In this document: one piece after another, positions 27,166 to 38,325 of the stretch
Layout of the letters: each line of letters starts with the position of its first letter
How positions within the stretch are numbered: the stretch's first letter is position 1
NCBI RefSeq assembly: GCF_025370935.1
Contig: NC_133501.1
Location: 2,826,020 to 2,890,019, forward strand
Reading direction: 5' to 3'
Source of the DNA: Choristoneura fumiferana
Taxonomy: Eukaryota; Arthropoda; Insecta; Lepidoptera; Tortricidae
Length of the DNA: 64,000 nt
Position numbers and translations under genes: made by a program
Notes under the pieces: generated by a model
Told to the model about the DNA's origin: nothing
What the model saw: the letters and a program-made list of their open reading frames with translations, nothing else
Database searches by the model: none

Positions 27166-29077
27166 TGCAAGCAAGACTGTATTAACAAATAGAAATCTCG
27201 CTCGTCGAGTTGTCGTTGCGCCATCTAGCGGTATTTTATATAAGTATGGCGTATAATTATTATTTATAAACATAATACATTTAAATTATCTCAATTGTGA
27301 CCATAGATTAGAATTTATTTTAATGCATCATGGTCTAAGCTGTTTCTTCGGAGTTTAAGAGAATATTTTTACATTAAATTGAAAAGAAAAATACAAAACA
27401 TAAATGACGTTTAGAAAGGAGTTTTTTCTAAAATTTACAAAATAAATTCTAGTCAACTTTTTATAATACAGCCTCTAGTCGTATAGTGCAATATTATAAG
27501 ATTCATTCCATTCCCCTTTTTTTTTTAACTGATTACACCACTTTTATTATTTTAAAGCATATCAAAATAACACGTTCCGAAGAGAACTTCTTTAGTTTTT
27601 GGACTTAGACTGAAATCTCGAGTGTAGTTGCTTCTCGTTAATTATGGGATAAAAAAAATTTGAATGTGTATAATAGCTTTACGTGGGTAGTTATGAATGG
27701 CTAGCAAAATTTACAATCCTGATACTTTTCACTTTTTGCATCTAACTCCTTATAATGGTGCGTTTGTTCTTAAATTCAAACGTAGATGTATGAAAAGAAA
27801 AAGTTTGCCGTAACTTCTATCTAAAAACTAAGGTTGTTTAATCAATCTACTTAACTACGCGTTTTAGATGATTATTAGGAGTGGATTTGCGGCAGCTTTA
27901 AGCGCTATTCACATGGACGAACGATTTTTTTCTGAAACAGGATTTCCTGCAGAACCGTATAGGTTAGTTAGTTTTATCACAATCGTCACAATGTACACAG
28001 AGAAATAGTTGCAGAATGTTTTTTTTTAATTGAATTGGGAAAGTATTTTCAACTAAAAGAAGAAAACCCAACTTTAAAGTAGTCAGCTGTATAACGATAA
28101 CGATAAAATATATCGATAGTTAAAATATCGTCGGTCAAAATATCGAACCTAACCTAAGCTACTTTCGATATTTTGACCGTCGAATTTTTAACATTAGATA
28201 TTCATTTTCGATATTCAGATACGTCCCATATAGAATAGATGGGCAATTTTCTTAATTTAGGTAAACATTAGGTAACTATCTATAAAACTGACAATTTGAC
28301 ACCGGCAGCGTGCAAAGCAGTCAGCAAATCTAATCCTTATATTATTTGAAACGAATTACTTAACTTAAAATTTATCATAATTTTGATTGAATCGTTTACT
28401 AGTCTTGCCACTTTTGGGTTCGAATAAATTATACTCAAAATGGACACGAATCAAATCGTCGTTTAGAAAAAATACTCGCGACCAAAGAAACTTTCTATAT
28501 TTTTGTAGTAAGTATTATGAACTTTTTATAACTTTTCTATTTGTGAAGTAAATCGATCCGACCAGTTAACGCCATAAGTTTACCTGAACTCTGATTCAAT
28601 CTGAACCATAGTATTAAAAATCTGCTTGGATTTCGATCCGCCTACATACCCTAATAAAATGACCGCATTGACATCTTGGTTAATGGATGGATGGTTAATG
28701 GACGTTCAATTCAAAAGACAGACTTTTTGTATATAAGACTACAATTTAGCTTACCATTAGGTACACATAATTGTAGCTAAGCGCTGTAAACATGTTCCAA
28801 CATAATAAGCAACTGGTTTTAATAACTAATAATTTAATTATTGGCAACTAGATAAACCCCGCTAGTTTGTTGGCAGTTCAGGAAAACTTGTGGTGTTGTA
28901 TAAATTAGAAATTAATAGAATTCTAGTATCAATATTGGTTGTGGCCATTGGTAATGCCGTCTGTAGGTTTCTATTTTAAGAATGTTTTTATGTTTTAAAA
29001 CTTGTACCGAGCCGTGTTTAATGTATATTTTATTATTAAGTGTTAAAACTAATGTGTACCTACTTTACTTCAGTTAG

Positions 29078-29160
29078 GGGCTGTTTCACCATCCATTGAT
29101 TAGTGTTAGCCGTCTCTATTTGTTTTGTTCGAATAGACGGAGACGGCATCACATTTTGAA
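29078..29160. mobile_element. Partial copy of the GGGGCTGTTTCACCATC MITE
   Basis: TTAGGGGCTGTTTCACCATC and GACGGAGACGGCATCACATT match the left two thirds of the complete element at 55841-55987. Confidence 0.65.
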
Positions 29161-29280
29161 GTTCACAAAATGTGTAGGAGGGCTACTACGATATTCGAAA
29201 ATCGAAGTACGTTCGTTCCGTCCCGCTGACGCTTATGTTATTTAATACAAGAGTGAGAGGGACGGTACGATACGAATAGT

Positions 29281-29415
29281 GAATAATGTTTTGCCATCGA
29301 ATTGTGTCGGTAAAGTTTGTATTTGTTGGTTTCTCAACTAGCGTACTGGAGTTAATTGAGATAGCAAGGTAAATACGAACTTTCCCGACACAATACCATG
29401 GCAAAACATTATTGA
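29281..29415. mobile_element. Fold-back element
   Basis: AATAATGTTTTGCCATCGAATTG with TGTCGGTAAAGTTTGTATTT pairs with AAATACGAACTTTCCCGACA and CCATGGCAAAACATTATT. It is non-coding. Confidence 0.65.
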
Positions 29416-30151
29416 CTTGATCTGTGACTCATGTAATGCTTTTATAACTTGGCACCAGTATTGTCAAGACAGCTCTACATACTTAATACAATCACGGCAG
29501 ATTGTTTAAAATGTAGACTGAAAGAAGAGCAATGAAGGCATCGATTTGCTAGTTTCAAAGCAAATATTTAAAATAGGTAGGTTTGTAGCCAAACTAAACC
29601 TACTCAGCATATAATATGGCCCACTCTACATACAAAATTACCTATTTCTGCATACATTTGAGGGCCAGTTTTTTTGCCGCTCAGTATACTTTTTAAATTT
29701 GCGTATATTCAAAATCTAGATTGATCTCGATACTAAAATGAATGCAGTAAAGTAGGTACATATTCGCTACTTCCGTCAGTGTTAGATTGAATCTTATCTT
29801 GAAGCACTGCGGTGCAGAATGTCTTGGATCGTCTCGATTAGGAGGCTGTTCTACAAATATGTCGTTTTGTAAAGGCTTTTGTAATAAACTTTCCTAACGT
29901 GGTTTTTCGTTTTATTACAGGAATCCAAAATATCGTTATTCTAGAGCTATATAAATACGCATAACGTAATATTTCTAATTCAAATTAGCATAACGTGTAT
30001 TTCGCATAATTATTAATTCGTGTATTTTAGTTCGTTTATTTTTATATATACAAATTTAAATGTATATGCTAGTTTGGTATATATTTTTAATACATTTAGG
30101 CACATCGAACCAGCGGCGGCTTTAGGGGGTGGCGAACAGGGCAATCACCAA

Positions 30152-30312
30152 ATATATATATCGAGGGTATTCTGGCAAAACAGAATAAATGCAATATTTT
30201 TTTAAATAATTACATGCAATCTCAATTTTTTCTGCTTTATTTATCTAGCAAGACCGTGTAAGTAAATAAATATTGTGTATCCGGTTCTGCCAGAATACCC
30301 TCGATATATATA
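30152..30312. mobile_element. Fold-back element, CGAGGGTATTCTGGC arms
   Basis: ATATATCGAGGGTATTCTGGC and GCCAGAATACCCTCGATATAT are perfect inverted arms about 25 bases long around an AT-rich centre. The flanking TA runs fit insertion into (TA)n. Confidence 0.7.
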
Positions 30313-31550
30313 TATTTATATATATTGAATTTGAACTATACTATGCCAAGTCTGTTATGCGAATTCATATTAGGATAACAACTAATGTTATGCGAAATGA
30401 GGTGTTACAATTTGGACGCGCAGGTACTATGCAAGGGATTGGCCTGACATTGCGCTGGACGGAGGTGTGGAGGTCAAGAATAGACCCAGCAGTGGGATAG
30501 GTACTACTTATACCAGACTAGTTAAAAAAAGTTAAATATTTACGATTGAGAATTCACTACAATGTAATGGAGCTACGTCGGTGGTCAATTTGATTGCCGT
30601 GTAAGGGAAATGAAATGGCTTTTCCGAGAAAATTGATTACACGCATGCTTTAGTGTACGCACTATATTTCCTCGCTCGTTTTATATACGTTGATGTTCGC
30701 GACTTTGCCTTTTATAAGTCGGTACCTACGTGTGAATTCTCGCTTGAAATGGTTGACACCGTGTATTATGAGCCACGAATTTTGATCATTTTTAGCACAC
30801 CTTGTCACACGTATTTCTATGAAACTTGCAATTATTTATTCCTGTCATAAACTGAACGACCCCCTCCCCCCCCCTCCGTAAATGTTACGAATGACGTACC
30901 TACCGTTTTTTCAGCATCAGAAACAGGGTAAACAATCTTAACGAGTCTTTTCATTGAAAAACGTTTAAAAAAACAGTAACTGTTACTTATGATACTGTTA
31001 CGTACGCTAAGTGCCTGCAGATCTCTAATCTAGCGGCATCGCAATCCAACTGAATATGCTGACTCTGTGCTGACTCTGTTCACGTACGGCTCCGTGCGTG
31101 ACTGAATGCGTGAGGCACTGACCACATACCATACAGCAGCGGCGAACATGAACCTCCGCGAGTCAGTCAATACGGTATTTGACAACTCCTGATTTTGCCA
31201 TATCTTAAAATTATTATGAAAATATAGATAAACAGATTCTAATTGGGTTTTTGGACTCTTCGCCTGCAACTTCCATATTATTATTTATACAAAAGCATGT
31301 AAATGATCATATCTCCTTGCTAATTGTTGCATATTTGCTGTGACTTATTTTTCAAAAGTGTTTTTCAATAAAGTATATTTCGTAGTCCTGTGCGTCCTGT
31401 GCGTAGGTACCTTACCTTCCTACCATACATTCCTGTACCTTTAATGAAACTTCTGGGATTCTACCTTTCTTATTGTTATGCTATAAACTTTTATACCAAA
31501 TTTCATGTTCTAGAACAACTAGAATTACTCTAGATTTTGATTCCCCGCCA

Positions 31551-31724
31551 ATGAGGGTTTTCATAGAGGCGAAATATCGCTAGATGGCGTTAGTATCGTG
31601 AGGTACGTTTGACGTTTGCTTGCGATTGGCTCATTTAGTTATTTAACCAATCACGAGCAAACGTCAAACGGACCTCACGATACTAACGCCATCTAGCGAT
31701 ATTTCGCCTCTACAAACCCTCACT
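31551..31724. mobile_element. Near-perfect fold-back element (CGCCATCTAGCGATATTTCG family, best copy)
   Basis: The arms are about 75 bases with only a handful of mismatches: ATATCGCTAGATGGCGTTAG, TATCGTGAGGTACGTTTGAC on the left and their complements on the right. They surround TCATTTAGTTATTTAA. Related copies are at 27020-27165, 36460-36868 (interrupted) and 57498-57640 (diverged). Confidence 0.8.
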
Positions 31725-31752
31725 TGGATGAAATAGTACATTGTGTTTTAAG

Positions 31753-31850
31753 GGCGGTAAATAAGGAATTACGAACGAGAGTCTATTAGAAGCCCGAAGT
31801 CGAAGACTGAGGTCTTTAATGAGTCGATGTTCGTAATTCTAGTACCGCCC
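31753..31850. mobile_element. Short fold-back element
   Basis: GGGCGGTAAATAAGGAATTACGAAC pairs with GTTCGTAATTCTAGTACCGCCC. Confidence 0.6.
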
Positions 31851-32788
31851 GTGCGACATACAATGTTTTTCGTCACATTGCGAGTAAAATTGTATATTTG
31901 TAAAAAAAAAAAAAATTTTTTTTCAAAAATTGCCGATACCGCTGACTGCGCCCTTGGCAGCGCCAGCTCCCCGCCGCCCTCCCCCCTCCGCAGCATGTGC
32001 ATGGCGTGCGTGTGCAGCGCGCGCACGGAGCAGCAGCACACCATGCAGTAACAAACTCATTTACCGACCTTGGGCTTCATGACATGAAAATTAGTACGGG
32101 CAATGATCATTTACGGACCACGGGTTTCATGACAAGCACAGTAAGGTCGAGGGTTTTATTTGGGGGGTTGCAACCAAGGTAGCCTGCATGTTACGACACT
32201 GTTTACGAGCAAGTGTGATAAAAACACATTGTCTATCTTTTGATTATGTTGAGATACTTAAGTTTTATTTTTTTGACCCGTAGTACTTATTTGATATTAA
32301 CATCAGCATACCTCCACGCGTTCTTGAGAAAAATAGACATCAGGACAACAAGGTTCAAGATATAAGAGTTCCTTTTTTGGTTTTCGCCGACTGAAGTAAT
32401 AAACACGGAAAACGATAACATGGTGGACGAATGTTACAGGTACAAGAACTATTGTCTAAGAACTAGAATTCGTTAATTCGCTTCTTCGAAACTAAACTAT
32501 CTTTATATCGAATTTCATCTAAATTAGTTCAGCGGTTTAGACGTGAAGTGGTAACAAACAGACAAACTTTCACTTTAGACGTTAAAAAATTTCACTTGGC
32601 TGGATTGTGTAGTTTTGATATTCACATCACTAGAATCAAACAAACACACAAATAAACAAACCCAAATTATAACTTTATTTTTTAATTACGTTACCGACTA
32701 CAAGTTATTAGCTTATCGGCGCGGGAGCGGCGTCTGCGCACCGCTGCACGATGTTAGTCTGATGCCATAGTACATACAATAGTATAAA

Positions 32789-32828
32789 ATGATCGTGCGG
32801 AAACTTGTGGTTCTATTGTCCTTCACCG
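32789..32828 (+). CDS. Secreted low-complexity protein, exon 1
   Basis: The start codon is in AGTATAAAATGATC. The exon encodes most of the signal peptide and ends ACC-G before GTAAGTC, a strong donor. Confidence 0.75.
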
Positions 32829-35558
32829 GTAAGTCTAAATAATGAAGCACCAGGGCTAAGGGGGGAGGGTCGTGGGTTCGAACCCCGGCTCGCACCTCTG
32901 AGTTTTTTGAAATTCATGTGCGGAATTACATTTGAAATTTACCACGAGCTTTGCGCTGAAGGAAAACATCGTGAGGAAACCTGCACAAACCTGCGAAGCG
33001 ATTCAATGGTGCGTGCGAAGTTCCCAATCCGCACTGGGCCCGCGTGGGAACTATGGCTCAATCTCTCTTGTTCTGAGAGGCCTGTGCCCAGCAGTGGGAC
33101 GTATATAGGCTGGGATGATGACGATGATGACCAGGGCTAATATAAGCGTTAGCAGGACGGCAAAATACGAAATTTGAATTTTGCATTTCGTAGTATAGTT
33201 TTAAACGTACCAAAGTCACGAAGCGGACTAACTATATTTGTTCTCATAAGGCCCGAACTACGCACGTTAGCTTGCAAATTAATGGTGCACGAGTATCCGT
33301 ACAAATTGTTGGCCACACCAACAAATAAATATTTAATTATGAGTGGCAACACTGGCGCCCTCTCTCTTGCTTCAAGCTCCGTCCGACTCTGTGAATTATG
33401 TGTCCAGAATTAAATTAATTTTAATATAAAAAGGCCTTTTCCTAACAATAAGAATCAGTGCCATAAAACCTGAATCTACTCTACAGAAATAATTAACTAA
33501 GTATAAACAATTACTTTGCTCATCTGCGACCTTGTGATGTCACGTCTGTGCAACAGAACCGTTCATCATGCTACCGGATGTGTTGGTCGTATTGCCCTGA
33601 GGATAAGCTCTGATTGAGTTCGAAACGCGTCAATGTAGTGTGGTGGTGGTGTTGTTTGTTTTATGTGTTCTTACGGTGTGGAGGTGGAGGAGCTGCATGA
33701 ACACACATTTGTTGCATAGACGTAGCTATCATAAGGTCGTAGGTGAGCAAAGTATTTTTTTTATCAAATAGCTGGCATACAAGCATGTGGGTCACATTAT
33801 TTGTAGTCCACATGGACCTCCGCAAAGTAACGCCTGATTCAACAAGTTAAAAATAATAAATAACGCAAGCATGCGAGCTACACTGGCGTGTGTAGATATT
33901 CCCAATCTATGTGATCAACGACCTATTAATGCTAAGTCGCCTCACATAGATACCATTTTATTTAGAAATAAATAAATAAATAAATATCACGGGACAATTC
34001 ACACCAATTAACCTAGTCCCAAAGTAAGCTTAGCAAAGCTTGTGTTATGGGTACTGAGCAACGGATAAATATAATTATACAGATAGATACATACTTACAA
34101 CGTAAACATTCGTATTTTTCATACAAATATCTGCCCCGACACGGGAATCGAACCCGGGACCTCAAGCTTCGTAGTCAGGTTCTCTAACCACTAGGCCATC
34201 TGGTCGTCTAAATAAAATAATAAATGAACAAAATCTTGGGGCAGAGTTGGAAGTTAAACTATTGTTCGGTGATATGGAATCCACCAAGTAACACCTAATT
34301 TACTAAATAAACAGTCAGACGAGCTCACCTGTACGTGCAAATTTTTTCAGGTTACTTCACCGCAACAAACTGTCTATACTTAAATTTCGCTGCCCCAAAA
34401 AGCAAGGCGTTAGAATCCATACACAACACACAAGACCATTCTGCGAGAAATTTAGACAAATTAATTCGCAAAGGGAGGCATCACCACAAAAAACTAGTAA
34501 TACTGGACAGAAAGAACAAAAAAGTAGATGATTTCGTGAAGCAACTTCTGTCTGTTATCGAAATGAATAAAGGAGATAAATTACTGAATGAAGACCACAC
34601 ATTGGATCTTGATAGACACAAAATGAACTGCCACATGTCCTTTGGTAGCATCTATAACGCTAAAGCTAAAAGAAAACGTTGTAAAAAGCTGCACCCAGTT
34701 TTCAAAAGGAAACAACCTTGGATCAATTTCGTGATACCTATACCTGTAAAGAATAATATTTTCAGTGAAACGATGCGACAAGGGTTCTCTGAGGACTATT
34801 TGATGGACTTTAACAGAAGAGCTGATATTGATTTCGACTATTACAACACTGCACACCGAGCACAAGATAGTACGTTTAAACACGATAAAGAAACTACCGA
34901 TTTTAAAAGCAGAACACAGGGAGAAGTTGCGGCCAAAAAGGCAGAAGACGTAGATGCTCCTCCAAAATCTTTAAGAAGAGATCATACCAGATTTAAAATA
35001 GTTTCAAACGAAAATTCTGGAGAATTGAATGGTAAACGTCCCGAAAAGAGCCCTGCTCGTTCAGGTGAATCTGGTTCTGATGGTACCGACAATACCGAAG
35101 ACGATGAAGACAAATATAAGAAAAACTCCGATTCAGACTCCGATGGTAATTCAGACGATAGAAACATAAAGAGACCAATGAAAAAGATAAAAGACGAATG
35201 GAATGACATTATCAAAATGCCTGACAAAGTCCCGGATTCATCCGAAGAGAGTTCACCGCCAAAAAAACACAAACGGATCAAAAATAGTTCTGAAACGAAT
35301 TCCGATAATGATGATAGAGATTCTGATGCATCGACAACAGAAGATTTCGATCGTAAACAATACAAAAACTACGATAATGAAAAATATGTGTACATGCAAG
35401 GTCATAGGTTTTACGATACAAATTTAGATAAAGAAAGTAGACGAATGAGAATCAGGAGTTACTTCATGCCTAAAAGATCATATTGGAGTGAAGATTCCAT
35501 AAATCATTTAGGGCCTTATTGGAATAGTCATGAAATTTCTGGGATACATACTCGATAA
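32789..35558 (+). CDS. Two-exon gene for secreted Ser/Asp/Lys-rich low-complexity protein, 415 residues
   Basis: Exons 32789-32828 and 34351-35558. Exon 1 gives MIVRKLVVLLSFTG up to GTAAGT; exon 2 follows ATTTTTTCAG in phase 1 and continues YFTATNC to a stop at 35556-35558. The joined start is a good signal peptide, so the protein is probably secreted. A basic N-terminal third (RKGRHHHKKLVILDRKNKK) contains two cysteines (MNCHMSF, KRKRCKKLH). It is followed by acidic Ser-rich stretches at roughly residues 240-350 (NSDSDSDGNSDD; DSSEES with S-x-E sites) and a Tyr/Trp-containing tail (GPYWNSHEIS). Dibasic sites are frequent. I recognise no family; composition resembles phosphorylated matrix, cuticle or silk-type proteins, which is inference only. 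Codon use is AT-rich, unlike the GC-rich M1 exons. Confidence 0.75.
32829..34350 (+). other. Intron of the secreted-protein gene, repeat-filled
   Basis: 1,522 bases holding a SINE/LINE 3' copy (32844-33131, plus), a fragment of the ACCGTCCC... family (about 33138-33195) and a tRNA-headed SINE (33960-34208, minus). No other coding exon is seen. Confidence 0.7.
33960..34208 (-). mobile_element. tRNA-headed SINE, full length
   Basis: On the minus strand it starts GACGACCAGATGGCCTAGTG with an A-box-like stretch and CGGGTTCGATTCCCGTG as B box. Then come CAAATATTTGTATGAAAAATAC-like body, TTTGGGACTAGGTTAATTGG and a (TTTA)n tail. Headless copy at 47875-47997; a split copy at 62470-63060. Confidence 0.8.
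34351..35558 (+). CDS. Secreted low-complexity protein, exon 2
   Basis: A single 1,208-base exon open to its stop. The frame is far longer than anything else in the AT-rich surroundings. It carries all mature protein features described for the gene. Confidence 0.8.
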
Positions 35559-35781
35559 ATGGCGACCTCCTGAGAGCTGAACAACCAATTTGGACCATTT
35601 TAGCAGCTTTTCTCTTTGGAACTTGTAGTAATACTGGTGCAGCAGCGGCAGCGGTTGACAACCTAAAATTAAGCGCTTCAATACGAAAGTCTTTAATTTT
35701 GTTTATTTAGATTTAGATGTATTAATCTGCGACAAAACTTGTACTAATTTAAATAACTAAAAATTAAACATTAAGTTTTTA

Positions 35782-35787
35782 AATAAA
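35782..35787 (+). terminator. Candidate polyadenylation signal of the secreted-protein gene
   Basis: AATAAA 224 bases after the stop, followed by a T-rich stretch. Confidence 0.6.
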
Positions 35788-36547
35788 TATTTTTTTTATT
35801 TACTTACATGTATCCATTTCGATTACCCTTTTCAAAAGATATTTGCTCTTAGCCTTAAAGAATAAGTTATGACTTATTTTTGCAGTCATATTTTCATACA
35901 TTTCAAACCAATCCGGACATTAGAAGCAGGTTAAAAAATCTCTCAAGATTCTTTTACATAGTGACAAGTGTAGCTACCAAAATGTGTCAAAAATAAAGGT
36001 GAACGAAACATTAGAAACTAGAGTTCAATAATAGAATCTGGTTTATTAATTAACAAAGTTTACACTAGCAACATTTAAATGTACAAAAGCCTTATTGCAA
36101 AATATATCTACATAAGAGGAATAACAATTATAATGTAGAACGGCAAATCCATAGTAATTTTTAACACGAAAAAATACAAGATTTTTTTAGGAATTTTTGA
36201 GCTTGACAACACTGACGTATACGGTAAATCGTCAATTACTTGGCCACCGTTCAATAACTGGGCACCTTATACTAAAAATGAATTCTAGCCACCTATAAAC
36301 AGAGTTCATTTTTAGTATGAGGTGTCAATTACTGGTCACCTTACACTAAATGAATTCAATTTATAGGTGACCAGAATTTTAAAATCGTTTTTAATAAAAA
36401 GACTCGTCAAGATTGTTTACCCTTTTTCTAATGCTAAAAAAACGAAGTATAGTATCCTGAGATCCGTTTGCCAACTTTGACATTTGCGCCATGTTTGTAA
36501 TTGGTTAAATAACAAATAAGACTAACGTCAAACGGCACTCACGATAC

Positions 36548-36842
36548 CAAGGCTACGTACGCATGCGGCTATCCGTGTGTTTTGAGCGCACTGTCTCTTT
36601 CTCAAGCGATACAGCGAAGAGGGACGGCCAGCTAAAACCGTGCTGCTAACCGCATAGAGCAGGGGTCGGCAACCTTTTGGCAAACATGGGCCACATAGTG
36701 TAAAAAATAATTTTGTACCTAATATATATCTGCCTAGTTACCTATTGTAGGTGGGTACTGTAAGTGATATTACAAAACCGTCGCGGGCCGCAAGGAGATA
36801 GGCCGCGCGTTGTCGACCCCTGGCATAGATCGTACGTAACCT
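36548..36842. mobile_element. Second-level fold-back element
   Basis: The outer arms GGCTACGTACGCATGCGG and CCGCATAGATCGTACGTAACC are near-complementary. It is itself split by the hAT-like element at 36660-36822. Confidence 0.55.
36660..36822. mobile_element. hAT-type MITE with 8-base target duplication
   Basis: CAGGGGTCGGCAACCTTTTG opens and CGACCCCTG closes. The flanks GCATAGAG and GCATAGAT are an 8-base duplication with one change, as hAT transposases produce. Confidence 0.8.
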
Positions 36843-37267
36843 AACGCCATCTAGCGATATTCCTTCCAGTAATCCCTACCGATAACGATACTAACGCACC
36901 GCTCCTTGCACTTCTCTGGTGGAGACAGCCACAACGTTCCACATCCTCACACTTCTCAGCCAGCCAGTGGAAATGCAGCCTCATAGTCAGTTAACAGGTT
37001 CCCTGTCCCATGAGGCACATATGCCTCATGTGGTACTTTACTGGTACGTCCATGGGGCACATATGCCTCATAGCCAGTGATGTAAAAAATCTAAATCGTA
37101 ATTAATCGTATCTTCTTAGTTAATCTTTTTTTTTGTATTTATTCTTGAACCACATTTAGATAACCAATGAAAATTACTATGGGGACGTGTCAAAAGAACG
37201 CTGCACATTGCCTCGGGACAGGGAACCTGTTAAGTATATCTTTAGATCGAGCGTCATGAACAGCACG

Positions 37268-37380
37268 TTAAGCCGAGTTTAGACTTGCGAGGCCGTAAAG
37301 CCAACGAGTAGTGGTCAATCGAGCGCCGCAATGTAAATCAACTTGCACGATTTTTCTTGCAAGTCTAAACTCGGCTTTAC
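37268..37380. mobile_element. Fold-back element, AAGCCGAGTTTAGACTTGC arms
   Basis: TAAGCCGAGTTTAGACTTGC and GCAAGTCTAAACTCGGCTTTA are inverted ends of a 113-base element. It directly abuts the next element. Confidence 0.75.
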
Positions 37381-37381
37381 G

Positions 37382-37618
37382 CAGGGCCGGATTTAGAGGT
37401 GTGGAGGCCTTGGGGCAACAAGCTTGGAGTGAGGGCTTTTTGATATTTTACTGATGCCTGATTGAAGTGAACAAATATATGAATAGTTGTGTCCTAGTGT
37501 TTACTCGTCGGAATTTGAAAGTTTTTTTTCCGATGTCTCTATTTGTGGGGGCCCCTCTTTTGTAGAGGCCCCGGGCCCGGGCAGTTGCGCCGTTTACCCT
37601 CCCCTAAATCCAGCCCTG
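37382..37618. mobile_element. hAT-type MITE with 8-base target duplication
   Basis: The ends CAGGGCCGGATTTAG and CTAAATCCAGCCCTG are inverted. The flanks GCTTTACG and GCGTTACG are an 8-base duplication with one change. A diverged fragment occurs near 59960-60030. Confidence 0.8.
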
Positions 37619-37673
37619 GCGTTACGTCACTACTTTTCAAAAGACTCGTATCTCAAAATCTATAACATTAATC

Positions 37674-37880
37674 ATCGCCATCATCAGCCGGAAGACGTCC
37701 ACTGCTGAACAAAGGCCTCCCCCTTAGAACGCCACAATGAACGACAACTCGCCACTTGCATCCGGTTTCCCGCTACTCTCAGGATGTCGTCAGTCCACCT
37801 GGTGGGAGGCCTGCCAACGCATCATCTTCCGGTCCGTGGTCGCAACTCGAGGACTTTTCTCCCCCAACGGTTATCTGTTC
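37674..37880 (-). mobile_element. LINE 3'-end fragment
   Basis: CATCATCAGCCGGAAGACGT and CCACTGCTGAACAAAGGCCT, read on the minus strand, form a LINE 3' end of the kind also at 11520-11705. Confidence 0.65.
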
Positions 37881-37946
37881 TTCAAGAGATGTGCAACTTG
37901 AATATAACATTAATAAATGAACTTTATTCCCCGTACAATAACATTA

Positions 37947-38325
37947 AGGCACTTGTCCCACCGCCGACGATGAGCGAGAAGCGAGCAGAGCGAGTAACTA
38001 GAAACGAGTGGGCGAGCAGTGAAAGCGAGTGTTCGAGCACGACGGGCGATTACTAGCTCTACTCGCTCGAGCCGGGCGGCCGCCAAGCTAACAGCGCTGA
38101 GCGAGTATCGCTGAGCTAGTTTTATAGCTCAGCGAGTCTTAGCTCTTGTCGCTGCGACAAAAGATGTAAGAGCGAGTTCTCGCCGGCAGTGTGAACCGCC
38201 AGCGATCAACTATTAATATATGTGTCTTTTTTACTCACACAGGTTCTTATATCTTTTGTTCGTTTCTTGAGCGAGAAAATAGTCGATAGCCAATCGTTTC
38301 CTCGCCGGCGGTGAGACAACTGCCT
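37947..38325 (-). mobile_element. About 380-base TIR element, copy B
   Basis: It is the reverse complement of 22031-22427, with ends AGGCACTTGTCCCACCGCC and GGCGGTGAGACAACTGCCT. The pair flanks the secreted-protein gene in inverted orientation. Confidence 0.85.

Larger units (their letters stand above)
22836..32788. other. Intergenic, AT-rich, repeat-populated
   Basis: There is no splice-bounded or homologous coding sequence. Long open frames here are short, AT-rich and lack splice or codon support. Recognisable contents are the 25709-26448, 27020-27165, 29078-29160, 29281-29415, 30152-30312, 31551-31724 and 31753-31850 elements described separately. A copy of the ACCGTCCCTCTCAC family sits at 29180-29275. 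Confidence 0.6.
36460..36868. mobile_element. Interrupted CGCCATCTAGCGATATTT-family element with two nested insertions
   Basis: The left part (36460-36547, CCGTTTGCCAACTTTGACAT ... CAAACGGCACTCACGATACC) and right part (36843-36868, TAACGCCATCTAGCGATATT) are the two sides of one fold-back element. They are separated by a second hairpin element with its own insertion. Confidence 0.65.

Noticed and set aside
34140..34208. tRNA gene on the minus strand
   Set aside because: It is the head of a SINE with multiple copies and a retroposon body.
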